Positions 36,978 to 46,349 of a stretch of DNA of 64,000 bases are shown here, in pieces (the first letter of the stretch is position 1; each line of letters opens with the position of its first letter). The notes under the pieces were generated by a model. The model had not been told where the DNA came from. It saw only the letters and a list, made by a program, of their open reading frames with translations, and did not search any database. A program made the position numbers and the translations under genes. This DNA is from Spirosoma radiotolerans. GTDB taxonomy: Bacteria > Bacteroidota > Bacteroidia > Cytophagales > Spirosomataceae. The DNA lies in assembly GCF_000974425.1 (NCBI RefSeq), contig NZ_CP010429.1, positions 3,348,001 through 3,412,000 of the forward strand. Reading direction: 5' to 3'.

Positions 36978-37402
36978 ATGAATACGACCACAATCAATTA
37001 CTATTTTGGTCCAGAAATGCTCCACCCCTTCAATCTGTGTTTGATCTGATGGAAGTAAGCCGCCGGGGCTTATCAAAGAAAGCGATTGCAACCATGGCCC
37101 GCCATCTCGGCATCGCCCAGGCAGAATTATTCATTATCCTGCATATCTCAGCCCGTACGTGGCAGCGATATACGGATGAGAAGTTACTTCCTCAGGAAGT
37201 AACTGAAAATGCCTTACAGTTGGCTAATCTCTACAAACAGGGAGCAGAGGTGTTTGGCAATCCGGACAAGTTTAAAGGATGGATGAATCACCCAAGCCCT
37301 ATTTTTGGCGGCAAAAAGCCAATCGATTTGTTAGATACTCAATTTGGGTTTCGGGCCATTCAGGATGAACTGGTTCGGATTGACTGGGGCGTTTTTGTTT
37401 AA
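36978..37402 (+). pseudogene. Xre/ParS-family antitoxin, apparent frameshift near start
   Basis: Antitoxin of the RES/Xre (MbcA-ParS-Xre) type. The main frame (GTG at 37037 to 37402) has the family text: DLMEVSRRGLSKKAIATMAR, LFIILHISARTWQRYTDEKLL, then DUF2384-like LDTQFGFRAIQDELVRIDWG. In front, a second frame starting at ATG 36978 reads NTTTINYYFGPEMLHPFNL, the expected N-terminus. One base must be added near 37035-37037 to join them. Either the gene is damaged, or the GTG at 37037 is used, or a base is missing from the assembly. Overlaps the toxin by one base (TAATG). Confidence 0.8.
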
Positions 37403-37856
37403 TGGACGTATACCGTTTAGCGAATGTCCGGCGGGCCGATGACCTGACTGGCACAGGTGCCCGCCTAACCGATGGCTGCTGGAATGATGTCGGAACGTCT
37501 GTATTGTACATCGCTGGCTCCCGCTCACTGGCCGCCCTGGAAGTACTGGTCATAGCCCGGTCTCGTTTATACCGGACCACTACCAACTGCTCGTGATTCG
37601 TGTCCCCGACGATTCATTACTGAGCGTCCCCTTAAACGAGTTACCTGAGGGTTGGAACGAGCCACTAGCACCAACGGCCCTCAAGGCTATCACCAAGCAA
37701 TGGTTATCGGACAATCGCTTTTTACTGCTGAAAGTCCCGTCAGCCGTGGTGGCTGGTGAATACAATTTCTTGATTAATCCAGCCCATCCCCGTATGGCTG
37801 AGGTGGTTATTACTACCAAAGAGCCCTTCCGATTCGACTCCCGGTTGTCAAAATAA
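37402..37856 (+). pseudogene. RES-domain toxin, frameshifted
   Basis: RES toxins degrade NAD+. The first frame (37402-37596) reads VYRLANVRRADDLTGTGARL and GCWNDVGTSVLYIAGSRSLA, with the conserved Arg, Glu (ALEVL) and Tyr-type core. It then shifts: from 37562 the continuation FIPDHYQLLVIRVPDDSLL is in another frame and runs to the TAA at 37854-37856. Adding one base near 37565 restores a single ~152-residue protein. Antitoxin and toxin both carry a single-base loss, so the module is probably dead or mis-assembled. Confidence 0.85.
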
Positions 37857-37912
37857 TAGCCATTTGCGCTGCTTAGTTGTTATGTCGAATAAGACCTTAT
37901 TCGTTCTGTTCA

Positions 37913-38413
37913 ATGGCAACCAACGACCGCGCCTTTAATTACGACCTCGACTACCGTACCCTGAACCTTCGCGAACAACCCGAACTTTACCGGGTGGGAA
38001 AAGGCGAAATGGGCGTTCTGCTGGTGCGGCCCTACAAAGATGAAATACTACCCTACTGGCGATTTAAAACTCCCGAAATAGCCAGGGAATCGTCTGAGAA
38101 AATCTACCAGCTATTTCTCGACTACAAACAGAACGGAGACTTCATTGGCATGGACATGGCCAGAAAGTTTTTACAGATGGGCTACACCCGGTCCCGGCGT
38201 TACGCCAATCATAAAACCGGCCAAAAATACGACGGAGCAGTACCCGATGATAAGAAAGGGCAATCGGGCGCGCATGGCCGCGAGCAGCTTCCCCGCGAGG
38301 AAGACCCCATCAAAGCGGAGTCAGCACGTATTTTCTACGGGAAGTATCTGGAAGCACGGGAAGATGAAGACTACAAGAAACTGAAAAAGGAATGGCAGCT
38401 GAAGTACGGGTAG
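37913..38413 (+). CDS. DUF4385 domain protein
   Basis: Cytoplasmic protein of 166 residues. It matches DUF4385: [61 protein letters not shown] and [12 protein letters not shown]. The family has no assigned function, though it often lies near DNA or nucleotide genes. Start at 37913 preferred over 37877, since the family begins with the FNYDLDYR stretch. Next gene is folD, 103 bases on. Confidence 0.85.
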   Translation: MATNDRAFNYDLDYRTLNLREQPELYRVGKGEMGVLLVRPYKDEILPYWRFKTPEIARESSEKIYQLFLDYKQNGDFIGMDMARKFLQMGYTRSRRYANHKTGQKYDGAVPDDKKGQSGAHGREQLPREEDPIKAESARIFYGKYLEAREDEDYKKLKKEWQLKYG

Positions 38414-38421
38414 TTTCCCAA

Positions 38422-38509
38422 TCTTTGCGACCTTTGCGCCATTCTATGAAACTTTACGTTTCGTTTTAGCAAACGTAAGGGCCCAACGGTTTCGCCACCA
38501 ACGCAAAGA
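38422..38509. repeat. Nested hairpin in the DUF4385-folD spacer
   Basis: Outer arms TCTTTGCG (38422-38429) and CGCAAAGA (38502-38509), inner arms TTACGTTT (38454-38461) and AAACGTAA (38471-38478). A tandem pair CTTTGCGAC/CTTTGCGCC sits in the left arm. The right outer arm ends seven bases before the folD ATG. Confidence 0.6.
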
Positions 38510-38516
38510 CAACTCT

Positions 38517-39407
38517 ATGCAACTCCTTGACGGTAAATTTCTTTCGGCACAAATCAAACTGGAAATCGCGGCAGAGGTCGCGCAAATCAACCAGCAGGGC
38601 GGTAAGATTCCGCACCTTGTGGCCATTCTGGTTGGCAACAACGGGGCTTCGGAAACTTACGTTGCCTCTAAAATGAAGAACTGCGAAGAGGTCGGCATGC
38701 ACTCAACGCTCATCCGGTTCGACCCGTCGGTGACCGAAGCCGAATTACTCGATAAGGTTCGGGAAGTGAATGAGAACCCCGATATGGATGGGCTGATCGT
38801 GCAACTCCCTCTCCCCGACCACATCAACCCCGACCGGGTGATGGAAACCATTAACCCGGCTAAAGACGTGGATGGTTTTCATCCCATCAATATTGGCCGC
38901 ATGGCGAAAGGCCTGCCGGCTTACATTTCGGCTACACCACAGGGTGTTCTGGAAATGATCAAACGCTACGATATCGAAACGGCCGGTAAGCATTGCGTAG
39001 TGGTGGGCAGGAGCCAGATTGTGGGCCTACCCATGTCTATTCTGATGCAGCGGAACACCTATCCTGGCAACTGCACCGTTACGATTACCCATAGCCGCAC
39101 CCAGAACCTGGCCGAGATATGCCGCTCTGCGGATATTCTGGTAGCCGCGCTTGGCAAGCCCGAATTTGTCACAGCCGACATGGTGAAAGAGGGTGCCGTT
39201 GTTATCGACGTAGGCCTGGAGCGGGTGCGCGACGCCAGCAAAAAGAGTGGTTTCTCACTCAAGGGCGACGTAAAATTCGATGAGGTGGCCCCTAAAACGA
39301 GCTTCATTACGCCCGTTCCCGGTGGCGTGGGCCTGATGACAATTTGCTCGCTGATGCAGAATACACTGAAAGCAGCCCGCGGGGAGATTTATAGTAGACA
39401 TGATTGA
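38517..39407 (+). CDS. folD: Bifunctional methylene-THF dehydrogenase/methenyl-THF cyclohydrolase
   Basis: Cytosolic folate enzyme of 296 residues, which interconverts 5,10-methylene-, methenyl- and 10-formyl-THF for purine and fMet synthesis. Visible: [17 protein letters not shown] with the catalytic Lys, [31 protein letters not shown], then the NADP part [19 protein letters not shown] and [19 protein letters not shown]. Full length for FolD. Its last eight bases overlap the start of a DUF4258 toxin-like remnant. Confidence 0.97.
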   Translation: MQLLDGKFLSAQIKLEIAAEVAQINQQGGKIPHLVAILVGNNGASETYVASKMKNCEEVGMHSTLIRFDPSVTEAELLDKVREVNENPDMDGLIVQLPLPDHINPDRVMETINPAKDVDGFHPINIGRMAKGLPAYISATPQGVLEMIKRYDIETAGKHCVVVGRSQIVGLPMSILMQRNTYPGNCTVTITHSRTQNLAEICRSADILVAALGKPEFVTADMVKEGAVVIDVGLERVRDASKKSGFSLKGDVKFDEVAPKTSFITPVPGGVGLMTICSLMQNTLKAARGEIYSRHD

Positions 39408-39629
39408 GGATATACAACACAAAGTACGGGATGAGTTATTTGAATTATCAAGTCATGCACTGACTCGAAGTATACAGCGCCAAGTTGTCTAATTTTGGGG
39501 TATACTCAAAACCAACGACCTTTACATAGTCAATGTAGCTATCCTTCACGGCCTTTGCTGAAAATTATTACGGTTTACGAACCAACATTTGACAGATGGG
39601 AAACGAATCTAAAGAGAAGAAGGCCATGA
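39400..39629 (+). pseudogene. DUF4258 toxin-like gene, internally deleted
   Basis: The ATG at 39400, inside the end of folD, gives [20 protein letters not shown] then RSIQRQ, the N-terminus of DUF4258 proteins. It stops at the TAA (39490-39492). From about 39483 a second frame reads the family C-terminus: SCLILGYTQNQRPLHSQC, then YPSRPLLKIITVYEP, ending at TGA 39627-39629. The usual middle portion (roughly 25-30 residues) is missing, so the gene has lost an internal segment. DUF4258 proteins are often paired with YgiT-like antitoxins, and here one follows with a 4-base overlap (ATGA). Confidence 0.82.
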
Positions 39630-39853
39630 ACTGGCCGAATGATACGTTACTCGAAACCCATGTCCGCTATATTCTTGATATGAATGGACAACTATATGTG
39701 TTTGAGAATGTACCGGCCCGGGTCAACCTTACTACTGACGAACAGTTCTTTACGCCTGCGACTGTGCGTCGTATTCAACAAATTGCCTTATCGGCAAAGC
39801 CCCCGACCCAGACTATTCAAGTTGGCTTATATGAGTGGGGAAACGCAGCTTGA
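39626..39853 (+). CDS. YgiT-like antitoxin partner of DUF4258
   Basis: Protein of 75 residues. The ATG at 39626 overlaps the TGA of the preceding DUF4258 remnant (ATGA), the coupling expected for a toxin-antitoxin pair; the frame also extends to 39596, but that is inside the toxin. YILDMNGQLYVFENVPARVN and EQFFTPATVRRIQQIALS mirror the second half of YgiT-type proteins, but the CxxC zinc finger is absent. May be an orphan antitoxin after loss of the toxin. The role is inferred from position and pattern. Confidence 0.6.
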   Translation: MNWPNDTLLETHVRYILDMNGQLYVFENVPARVNLTTDEQFFTPATVRRIQQIALSAKPPTQTIQVGLYEWGNAA

Positions 39854-40047
39854 CCAATAGTCGGTAGTGGTCCGGGTTTCTTATCAATTCCGACTGACTG
39901 ACAGCCATCGATTATCCTTAACAAACTTTAACAGCCCGTCCTGCCTCAGCCGGGCTTCTTTTTGCGTAATTTTGGCCCGGCCTGGATTTGGCCGGGCCTG
40001 AATGGGCCACTACTTACACAAAAGCAGTCCGTTTAATCTTCATTTGT

Positions 40048-43002
40048 ATGCCGTCATTCAAACGCCTGAACACCCTGACAGGCTGGTTCGCTTTCGCCGT
40101 CGCGCTCATTACTTTTGCGATGACCGTCGAACGGACAGCCAGTTTCTGGGACTGTGGCGAGTTCATTGCGTGTTCCTTCAAGCTCCAGGTTCCACACCCG
40201 CCCGGTGCGCCGTTCTTCCTGCTGTTGGGCCGAATTTTTTCGATGTTTTCCTTCGGGAACCTGACCAGCGTGGCCTACTGGGTCAACATGGCCTCGGTCT
40301 TAGCCAGTGCCTTTACCATACTTTTCCTGTTCTGGACCATTACCATGCTGGCCCAGAAGCTACTTAGCAAGCCAGAGAGTGAGTATACCACGGCTGATAC
40401 CTTACTGGTTATCGGTACGGGCGCGGTGGGCGCTTTAGCGTACACCTTCTCCGATACGTTCTGGTTCTCGGCGGTCGAAGCGGAGGTGTACGGGATGTCG
40501 TCATTTTTTACCGCCATTGTTGTCTGGGCTGCGTTCAGATGGGAACGCATTGAAGACGAAGCTGCGGCCAACCGCTGGCTTATTTTTATTGCTTACCTGA
40601 CCGGTTTGTCCATCGGTGTTCACTTACTGAACCTGGTCACGCTACCCGCCCTGGCCCTGATCTATTACTTTAAGAAGTACCCTAAGCCAACCTTCTGGGG
40701 CGGTGTCACCGCGTTTGGCATCGGATTGCTTATCTTGGGCATCATCAACGCCGGTATTATTCCGGGTCTGCCAGGTATGGCCTTTGCCGTTGAGCGGTTC
40801 TTTGTGAATATCCTCGGACTCCCTTTTACATCGGGTGCCATTTTCTTCACGGTGGTGTTCATTGGTGCCATTGTGTACGGCATCATCTGGTCGGCTAGCC
40901 AGAAACGGGTTGTGCTGAACACGGCCCTGTTGGCGCTGGCGTTTGTCCTGATAGGTTATGCCTCTTACATGCAGGTATTGGTGCGGGCTGACTTTAACCC
41001 GCCCATCAACGAAAACGACCCGAGCGACGAACTCAACTTTCTGTCGTACCTGCGTCGGGAGCAATATGGCAGCCGCTCGTTGTTATACGGCCCTGTGTTC
41101 ACGGCCCGCCCCATCGACCAGAAGCCGGGTGCTGCTATGTGGAAAAAAGAAGGAAACAAATATGTTGTCTTCGATCACCAACCCGAGTACGTTTACGCGC
41201 CCGGCGACGAGATGCTGTTTCCGCGTGTGTATAGCAGCCAGCAAAACCATCCCGCTTTGTATCGCCAGATGCTTGGCCTAGCCGAAGGGCAGAAACCAAC
41301 AATGGGCGACAACCTGAAATTCCTGTTCAGCTACCAGCTAGGCCATATGTGGTGGCGTTACCTGATGTGGAACTTTGCGGGTCGCGAGAGTGACGAAGAA
41401 GGCGCAGGCTACCTACTGCCCTGGTCAACGGACCAGAACGCTCCCGATATGCTGGTTCATAACAAAGCGCGCGACAACTTTTATATGTTGCCGTTTATTC
41501 TGGGTCTGTTCGGAATTACGTTTCAGTATTTCCGCCGTCGGCGTGATTTCCTGATTGTTGGGCTGCTCTTTTTATTCACGGGAATTGCCCTGCAAGTTTT
41601 CCTGAACTCGCCCCCATCGGAGCCCCGCGAACGGGATTATATCTATGTCGGTTCGTTCTATTTCTTTGCGATCTGGCTCGGGCTGGGCGTCATGGCCATT
41701 GCCGAAGGCTTGCGAAATACGCTGAAATCCGACGTAGCTCGTAATGGTCTGGTGGCTGGTCTTTGTTTGCTGGTTCCCGTGATGATGGGCGCGAAAAGCT
41801 GGGATAACCACAACCGCGACAAACGTTACCAATCCGTTGATTTTGCCAAGAATCTGCTGAACTCCTGTGCGCCAAACGCGATCCTCTTCACGGGTGGTGA
41901 TAACGATACGTTCCCGCTCTGGTACGTACAGGAAGTGGAGGGATTCCGGCGTGATGTTCGGGTATGTAACCTGAGCTTGTTGGGTACTGAGTGGTACATT
42001 CAGCAGATGAAGCGCAAGACGTATGAGTCGGAGGCTCTGCCTATTTCGCTCGAATTCGACAATTTCAACAAAGGCAAAAACGACATTGTGCCGTTTTATG
42101 AAGTGCCGGGTGTGAAAAACGGCATTGACCTTAAGCAATACATCAGCCTCATTAAAACCAGTAGCCCGGCGGTTCAGGTGCCGCTCACGAACGGCGATAT
42201 GACGAGTATTCTGCCTTCGTCGGTGCTGTTCCTGCCGATTGACAAAGCGGCTGTTGACAATGCGAAATTTGTACCCGCTGCGCTGCGCCCGCTCATGAAG
42301 GACACCCTACAGTGGACCATTGGCAAGAAAGATCTCTATAAGCCTGACCTGATTATGCTCGACATGATTGCGACCAATAACTGGAAGCGGCCTATCTATT
42401 TTTCGAGCACGCTGGCGAGCGACAATTACCTGAGCCTGAAAAACTACATGCAACTGGAAGGCTATGCGTATCGGCTTATGCCGGTTGCGGTACCGGGCGC
42501 AACAGATGGGTACGTCAATTCCGACATCATGTATACCAACATGACCAAGAAGACATTCTGGCGCGAGTTCGATAATCCGGACGTATACTATGATGAAACC
42601 TACAAAGGACCACCTGTCATTTCGGCGCGCATTGCGTTCTTCCGTCTGGCCGATCAGTTCATTCGGGAGGGCCGAAAGGACAAGGCGCTTGAGGTACTCA
42701 ATTACTCACTGAAGGTTATTCCGGACAAGTCAATCCCGTACGACCAGATTTCGTCAAATTATGTGCGGTTCCTGTTCGAGGTAGGCGATAACAAGAAAGC
42801 CCTTGAAATTGCCGACATCATGGCCAAGCGTGCCGATCAGGCGCTGACGTACGACAAAAGTGGCAATGGCCGCTTCGGCAACCCTGATTCGGATCTCTAC
42901 ATTCTCCAAACGATTGTAGAAGCCTGCAAGGAAGCCAAGCAAACGGCGGCCGCCAATAAGTATGAAGCCATCTTCCAGAAGCACATCAATGCCTTTGGTT
43001 GA
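40048..43002 (+). CDS. DUF2723 / GT117-type integral membrane protein
   Basis: Membrane protein of 984 residues. The N-terminal ~330 residues hold about ten membrane segments, beginning with TGWFAFAVALITFAMTVER and the diagnostic SFWDCGEFIACSFKLQVPHP, PPGAPFFLLLGRIFSM. DUF2723 proteins are now placed in glycosyltransferase family GT117, related to C-type protein O-mannosyltransferases; the Asp and Glu in WDCGEF are candidate catalytic residues. The soluble C-terminal part ends in TPR-like helices (near residues 860-980). The frame extends to TTG at 39988, but ATG 40048 is more natural. Ends in a strong terminator. Confidence 0.92.
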   Translation: MPSFKRLNTLTGWFAFAVALITFAMTVERTASFWDCGEFIACSFKLQVPHPPGAPFFLLLGRIFSMFSFGNLTSVAYWVNMASVLASAFTILFLFWTITMLAQKLLSKPESEYTTADTLLVIGTGAVGALAYTFSDTFWFSAVEAEVYGMSSFFTAIVVWAAFRWERIEDEAAANRWLIFIAYLTGLSIGVHLLNLVTLPALALIYYFKKYPKPTFWGGVTAFGIGLLILGIINAGIIPGLPGMAFAVERFFVNILGLPFTSGAIFFTVVFIGAIVYGIIWSASQKRVVLNTALLALAFVLIGYASYMQVLVRADFNPPINENDPSDELNFLSYLRREQYGSRSLLYGPVFTARPIDQKPGAAMWKKEGNKYVVFDHQPEYVYAPGDEMLFPRVYSSQQNHPALYRQMLGLAEGQKPTMGDNLKFLFSYQLGHMWWRYLMWNFAGRESDEEGAGYLLPWSTDQNAPDMLVHNKARDNFYMLPFILGLFGITFQYFRRRRDFLIVGLLFLFTGIALQVFLNSPPSEPRERDYIYVGSFYFFAIWLGLGVMAIAEGLRNTLKSDVARNGLVAGLCLLVPVMMGAKSWDNHNRDKRYQSVDFAKNLLNSCAPNAILFTGGDNDTFPLWYVQEVEGFRRDVRVCNLSLLGTEWYIQQMKRKTYESEALPISLEFDNFNKGKNDIVPFYEVPGVKNGIDLKQYISLIKTSSPAVQVPLTNGDMTSILPSSVLFLPIDKAAVDNAKFVPAALRPLMKDTLQWTIGKKDLYKPDLIMLDMIATNNWKRPIYFSSTLASDNYLSLKNYMQLEGYAYRLMPVAVPGATDGYVNSDIMYTNMTKKTFWREFDNPDVYYDETYKGPPVISARIAFFRLADQFIREGRKDKALEVLNYSLKVIPDKSIPYDQISSNYVRFLFEVGDNKKALEIADIMAKRADQALTYDKSGNGRFGNPDSDLYILQTIVEACKEAKQTAAANKYEAIFQKHINAFG

Positions 43003-43019
43003 TAAAAACGATTGCTCAC

Positions 43020-43058
43020 AACAAAGCCCGGACTACGCCATGTGGTCCGGGCTTTGTT
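43020..43058. terminator. Bidirectional terminator between GT117 and Na+/H+ antiporter genes
   Basis: AACAAAGCCCGGA (43020-43032) pairs perfectly with 43046-43058. It sits between convergent genes. T-run TTTGTT follows in the plus direction. Confidence 0.8.
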
Positions 43059-43069
43059 ATGCATTACGC

Positions 43070-44668
43070 TTAATGAATGGGGTGATTTACTTTTTCTTCT
43101 TCCAGATCAAGGCGGGCTTCCTCCTGGCGAATCACCTCATCGTCAAACTCGTCCAGGCTACGAAAATAGAGTAGCGCATTGCGTTTGGCGGTAATAATGT
43201 CGGTCAGAATTTTATTGTACTGATCTACCTGCACCCCGTCGCGCTCCAGCGAACCCAGGTGCCTTGTGATGGAATGCAAGTCGTTTTCCATTCGATTTCT
43301 CAGGTTGCTCACCAGTTCATTATTGATGGCTTCGATGGCGTACTTCTCCTCTACTTCTTTTAAAGCAACTTTCAGCAATTTAAGCCGGATGGCCGATACT
43401 TGCTGGTCCTCGGGAGCCCGATGATCCGGATCTTTATAATTGACCTTTCTAATAATCATTGGCAAGGTAAGGCCCTGAAAAACAAGCGTAAATAAGATAA
43501 CGACAAACGTAATAAACAGGATCAGGTTCCGATGTGGAAAAGGCTCGCCATTGGTTAAGGTCAACGGAATAGATAGCGCCGATGCGAGCGACACCACCCC
43601 GCGCATACCCGCCCAACTAACGATAACCGGCCCACGCCAGCCGGGACTGCGGTCGGCGACAGAAATCACACGGCCAATTATCCGGGTGAAAACAGATGAA
43701 AACAGGACGACCACGATCCGGGTCACGATAATCAGAAACGTAATCAGCAATGCGTACAGAATCGATTCTGTCTTTGAATAGCCATCCAGCCCATTGATGA
43801 TAACGGGTAGCTCAAGACCAATCAGCATGAAGACCAGTCCGTTCAACGCAAAAGTAACCGTCGACCACATCCCTGTGCCCTGAATTCGGGCGCTGTGGTT
43901 CAGAATTTGGTGGCTGTGATTTGACAGAAACAGCCCGCCACTCACCACGGCCATCACCCCCGAATAGTGAAATTCTTCGGCTGTTAGGTACATAATATAC
44001 GGAGCCATGAACGTCAGCAGAATGCTGATTCGGGTTGTGGTGGGTAGCCATCGGTGAATAACGTAAAACACTAAAGCGACTGCCAGTCCAATGACAATCC
44101 CCATCAGCGTAACCATGACGAAACCGGTGGCGGCTTTCTGCCAGACAAACGAACCAGACAACACTGCCGCCAAAGCAAACCGGAACACCACCAGACTGGA
44201 CGCATCGTTTACCAGGCTTTCGCCTTCCAGAATGCTGATTACCCGCTTCGGCACATTCACTCCTCGCAAAACAGACGTGGCCGCGACAGCATCGGGTGGC
44301 GAAATGATGCCTCCCAGCAGGAAGCCTAACGCGAGCGTAAATCCCGGAATAACGGCACTTGACACATAGGCGACGGCAAAAGCCGTAAAGATAACCAGCC
44401 CAAAAGCCAGCACGACAATGATGCGTCTCCACCGCCAGAACTCTTTCCAGGACGTAAACCAGGCCGCTTCATAAAGTAAGGGCGGCAGAAAAATTAAAAA
44501 AATCAGCTCAGGATCAACGACGATACGCGGAACACCCGGAATCAGGCTAACGACCAGCCCACTAATAACTAGGAAAATAGGCGCCGAAATTCGTAACCGC
44601 TGGCCCAGCATGACAAACAGGGAAATTGCCAGGAGTAGGGATAAACAAAGCAGTAGTGTTTGATGCAT
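43070..44668 (-). CDS. Na+/H+ antiporter, CPA1 (NhaP/YjcE-like)
   Basis: Inner-membrane antiporter of 532 residues. About 12 membrane segments in the first 400 residues. GGIISPPDAVAATSVL holds the core CPA1 motif, with the Asp pair substituted in the usual PDAV form, and GESLVNDASSLVVFRFALA carries the second conserved site (ND). The C-terminal 110 residues are cytosolic and helical, probably regulatory. Exchanges Na+ (or K+) for H+. Single gene, convergent with the GT117 gene. Confidence 0.92.
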   Translation of the reverse strand: MHQTLLLCLSLLLAISLFVMLGQRLRISAPIFLVISGLVVSLIPGVPRIVVDPELIFLIFLPPLLYEAAWFTSWKEFWRWRRIIVVLAFGLVIFTAFAVAYVSSAVIPGFTLALGFLLGGIISPPDAVAATSVLRGVNVPKRVISILEGESLVNDASSLVVFRFALAAVLSGSFVWQKAATGFVMVTLMGIVIGLAVALVFYVIHRWLPTTTRISILLTFMAPYIMYLTAEEFHYSGVMAVVSGGLFLSNHSHQILNHSARIQGTGMWSTVTFALNGLVFMLIGLELPVIINGLDGYSKTESILYALLITFLIIVTRIVVVLFSSVFTRIIGRVISVADRSPGWRGPVIVSWAGMRGVVSLASALSIPLTLTNGEPFPHRNLILFITFVVILFTLVFQGLTLPMIIRKVNYKDPDHRAPEDQQVSAIRLKLLKVALKEVEEKYAIEAINNELVSNLRNRMENDLHSITRHLGSLERDGVQVDQYNKILTDIITAKRNALLYFRSLDEFDDEVIRQEEARLDLEEEKVNHPIH

Positions 44669-45090
44669 ATGAGTGTAGGAGAGGTAGGCGACGAAAATAG
44701 TACAACACCGGCATTATGTATAAACATCAATCGCAGATTCTTCGACTTGGTTGTGGTTCTATGAATCAACTGGCACATTTTTATTGGGGATTTCCTTTTC
44801 TAAGGAAGTGTGTTTTCTTATGGAAAATCAGTAGAACGGAGCGAGTTCGATTATACCAATTCAGCTGAAATCCACGCCTTCACCATTTTGGCTAGACCAT
44901 TCTGCCAGCGAGTCATTTTATACCATAACTGATTGTAGACTTTTGAGCACAAATCAGAAAAAAAGTATCCATTTTCAACGCTAGTCTATCATTACAAGTC
45001 CAAACACATACCATCAATCAACAAAAAAGCCCCAGATAGGGGCTTTTTTGTTAGTGTTGTAATCATGATCAAACCAATTCACATCAGTTC
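44669..45090. other. 422-base intergenic region
   Basis: No coding frame with convincing protein character on either strand. It contains the divergent start region of the antiporter at its left end and the dnaJ terminator at its right end. Nothing else is recognised. Confidence 0.6.
45022..45050. terminator. Terminator of dnaJ
   Basis: CAAAAAAGCCCC (45022-45033) pairs perfectly with 45039-45050. Loop AGATA, T-runs on both sides. It lies about 40 bases beyond the dnaJ stop on the minus strand. Confidence 0.85.
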
Positions 45091-46260
45091 TCATCCGTGA
45101 AAGAAATCCTTCATCTTGTCGAAGAAACCTTTCTCATTTTTATTGGGCTTTGGCTGGAAATTCGGCGAGTTGCGTAGTTTCTCAAGAATACCGCGCTCTT
45201 CGGCCGATAGCATTTTGGGCGTCCAGACGTTGACATGAACCAGTTCATCGCCCCGTCCGTAGCCGTTCAATTCTTTGATACCTTTCCCTTTCAAACGAAG
45301 AATTTTGCCGCTTTGTGTACCGGGTTCAAGCGTGATGCGGGCTTTCCCATCAATGGTCGGCACTTCGACGTTGGTCCCGATGGCCGCGTCCACAAAGTTG
45401 ACGTATAAATCGAATACAACGTTATTACCGTCGCGTTTGAGGTCAGCATCTTCCTCTTCTTCAATCACGATCAGTAAATCGCCGGCCACACCGCCCCGTG
45501 GGGGAACGTTGCCTTTGCCACCAACCGACAATTGGATGCCTTCGGCCACGCCAGCCGGAATCTTGATGGGGATAACGTCTTCCTGCAAGACACGTCCTTC
45601 ACCAAAACAGGCGTCGCAACGGTCGGTAACAAGTTTACCTTCCCCATTACAGGTTGGGCACGTACTCGTTGAGACCATTTGACCGAGCATAGTGTTGACC
45701 ACTTTGCGCGTCTGGCCCGTACCGCTACAGGTCGAACATGTCTGTACAGCCGTTCCGTTTTTGGACCCGTTGCCGCCACAGGTGTTACAGGTGACGTGAC
45801 GTTTTACTTTTATCTTTTTCTCAACCCCGTTGGCAACTTCCTGCAAATTCAGCTTCAGTTTGATGCGCAGATCGGAGCCGCGACGAACGCGCTGCCGACC
45901 ACCACCGCCACCACCCTGAGCGCCCCGGAAGAAACTGCCAAACGGCGAATCGTCGCCGAAGACATCGCCAAATTGGCTGAATATATCTTCCATCGATGGG
46001 CCGCCAGCGCCGTATCCACCTCCGGCTGCACCACCCATTCCAGCATGGCCAAACTGGTCATACCGGGCTTTTTTCTGAGGATCGTTCAAGACATCATAAG
46101 CTTCGGCCGCTTCCTTGAACTTCTCCTCGGCGGTTGGGTCGTCAGGATTCTTGTCTGGGTGATACTTGATCGCCATCTTACGATAGGCTTTCTTGAGGTC
46201 TTCTGTCGAGACGTTCTTATCAACGCCTAGTATTTCGTAATAATCGCGCTTCGTTGCCAT
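45091..46260 (-). CDS. dnaJ: Chaperone protein DnaJ
   Basis: Hsp40 co-chaperone of 389 residues, which stimulates DnaK ATPase and delivers unfolded proteins. J-domain 1-70 with the HPD motif at 34-36, then a Gly-rich linker. Four zinc motifs follow: CNTCGGNG, CSTCSGTG, CPTCNGEG and CDACFGEG. The C-terminal substrate-binding domain closes it. Start at 46260 (MATKRDYYEILGVDKN) is used; the longer frame to 46302 runs through the inverted repeat. Downstream of grpE; dnaK is not in the window. Confidence 0.97.
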   Translation of the reverse strand: MATKRDYYEILGVDKNVSTEDLKKAYRKMAIKYHPDKNPDDPTAEEKFKEAAEAYDVLNDPQKKARYDQFGHAGMGGAAGGGYGAGGPSMEDIFSQFGDVFGDDSPFGSFFRGAQGGGGGGRQRVRRGSDLRIKLKLNLQEVANGVEKKIKVKRHVTCNTCGGNGSKNGTAVQTCSTCSGTGQTRKVVNTMLGQMVSTSTCPTCNGEGKLVTDRCDACFGEGRVLQEDVIPIKIPAGVAEGIQLSVGGKGNVPPRGGVAGDLLIVIEEEEDADLKRDGNNVVFDLYVNFVDAAIGTNVEVPTIDGKARITLEPGTQSGKILRLKGKGIKELNGYGRGDELVHVNVWTPKMLSAEERGILEKLRNSPNFQPKPNKNEKGFFDKMKDFFHG

Positions 46261-46267
46261 ATTTTTG

Positions 46268-46346
46268 AATGAGTGAATGAGTGAATGAGCGAATGAGTGC
46301 ATAGCTGACGCAAGCCTTCATTCGCTCATTCACTCATTCACTCATT
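46268..46346. repeat. Perfect 29-bp inverted repeat of GAATGAGT units between grpE and dnaJ
   Basis: Arms 46268-46296 and 46318-46346 are exact complements with a 21-base loop. Each arm is three to four tandem copies of an 8-base unit (GAATGAGT or GAATGAGC). The left arm ends seven bases from the dnaJ start (46260), the right arm three bases from the grpE stop (46350), so the whole spacer is this structure. No T-run. Confidence 0.92.
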
Positions 46347-46349
46347 AGG

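Noticed and set aside
37593-37856. Separate small gene starting at GTG 37593
   Set aside because: The sequence is the continuation of the RES toxin in another frame, so it is not an independent gene.
45679-46230. 183-residue plus-strand frame opposite dnaJ
   Set aside because: Antisense to conserved DnaJ domains, and low-complexity; a shadow of codon bias.
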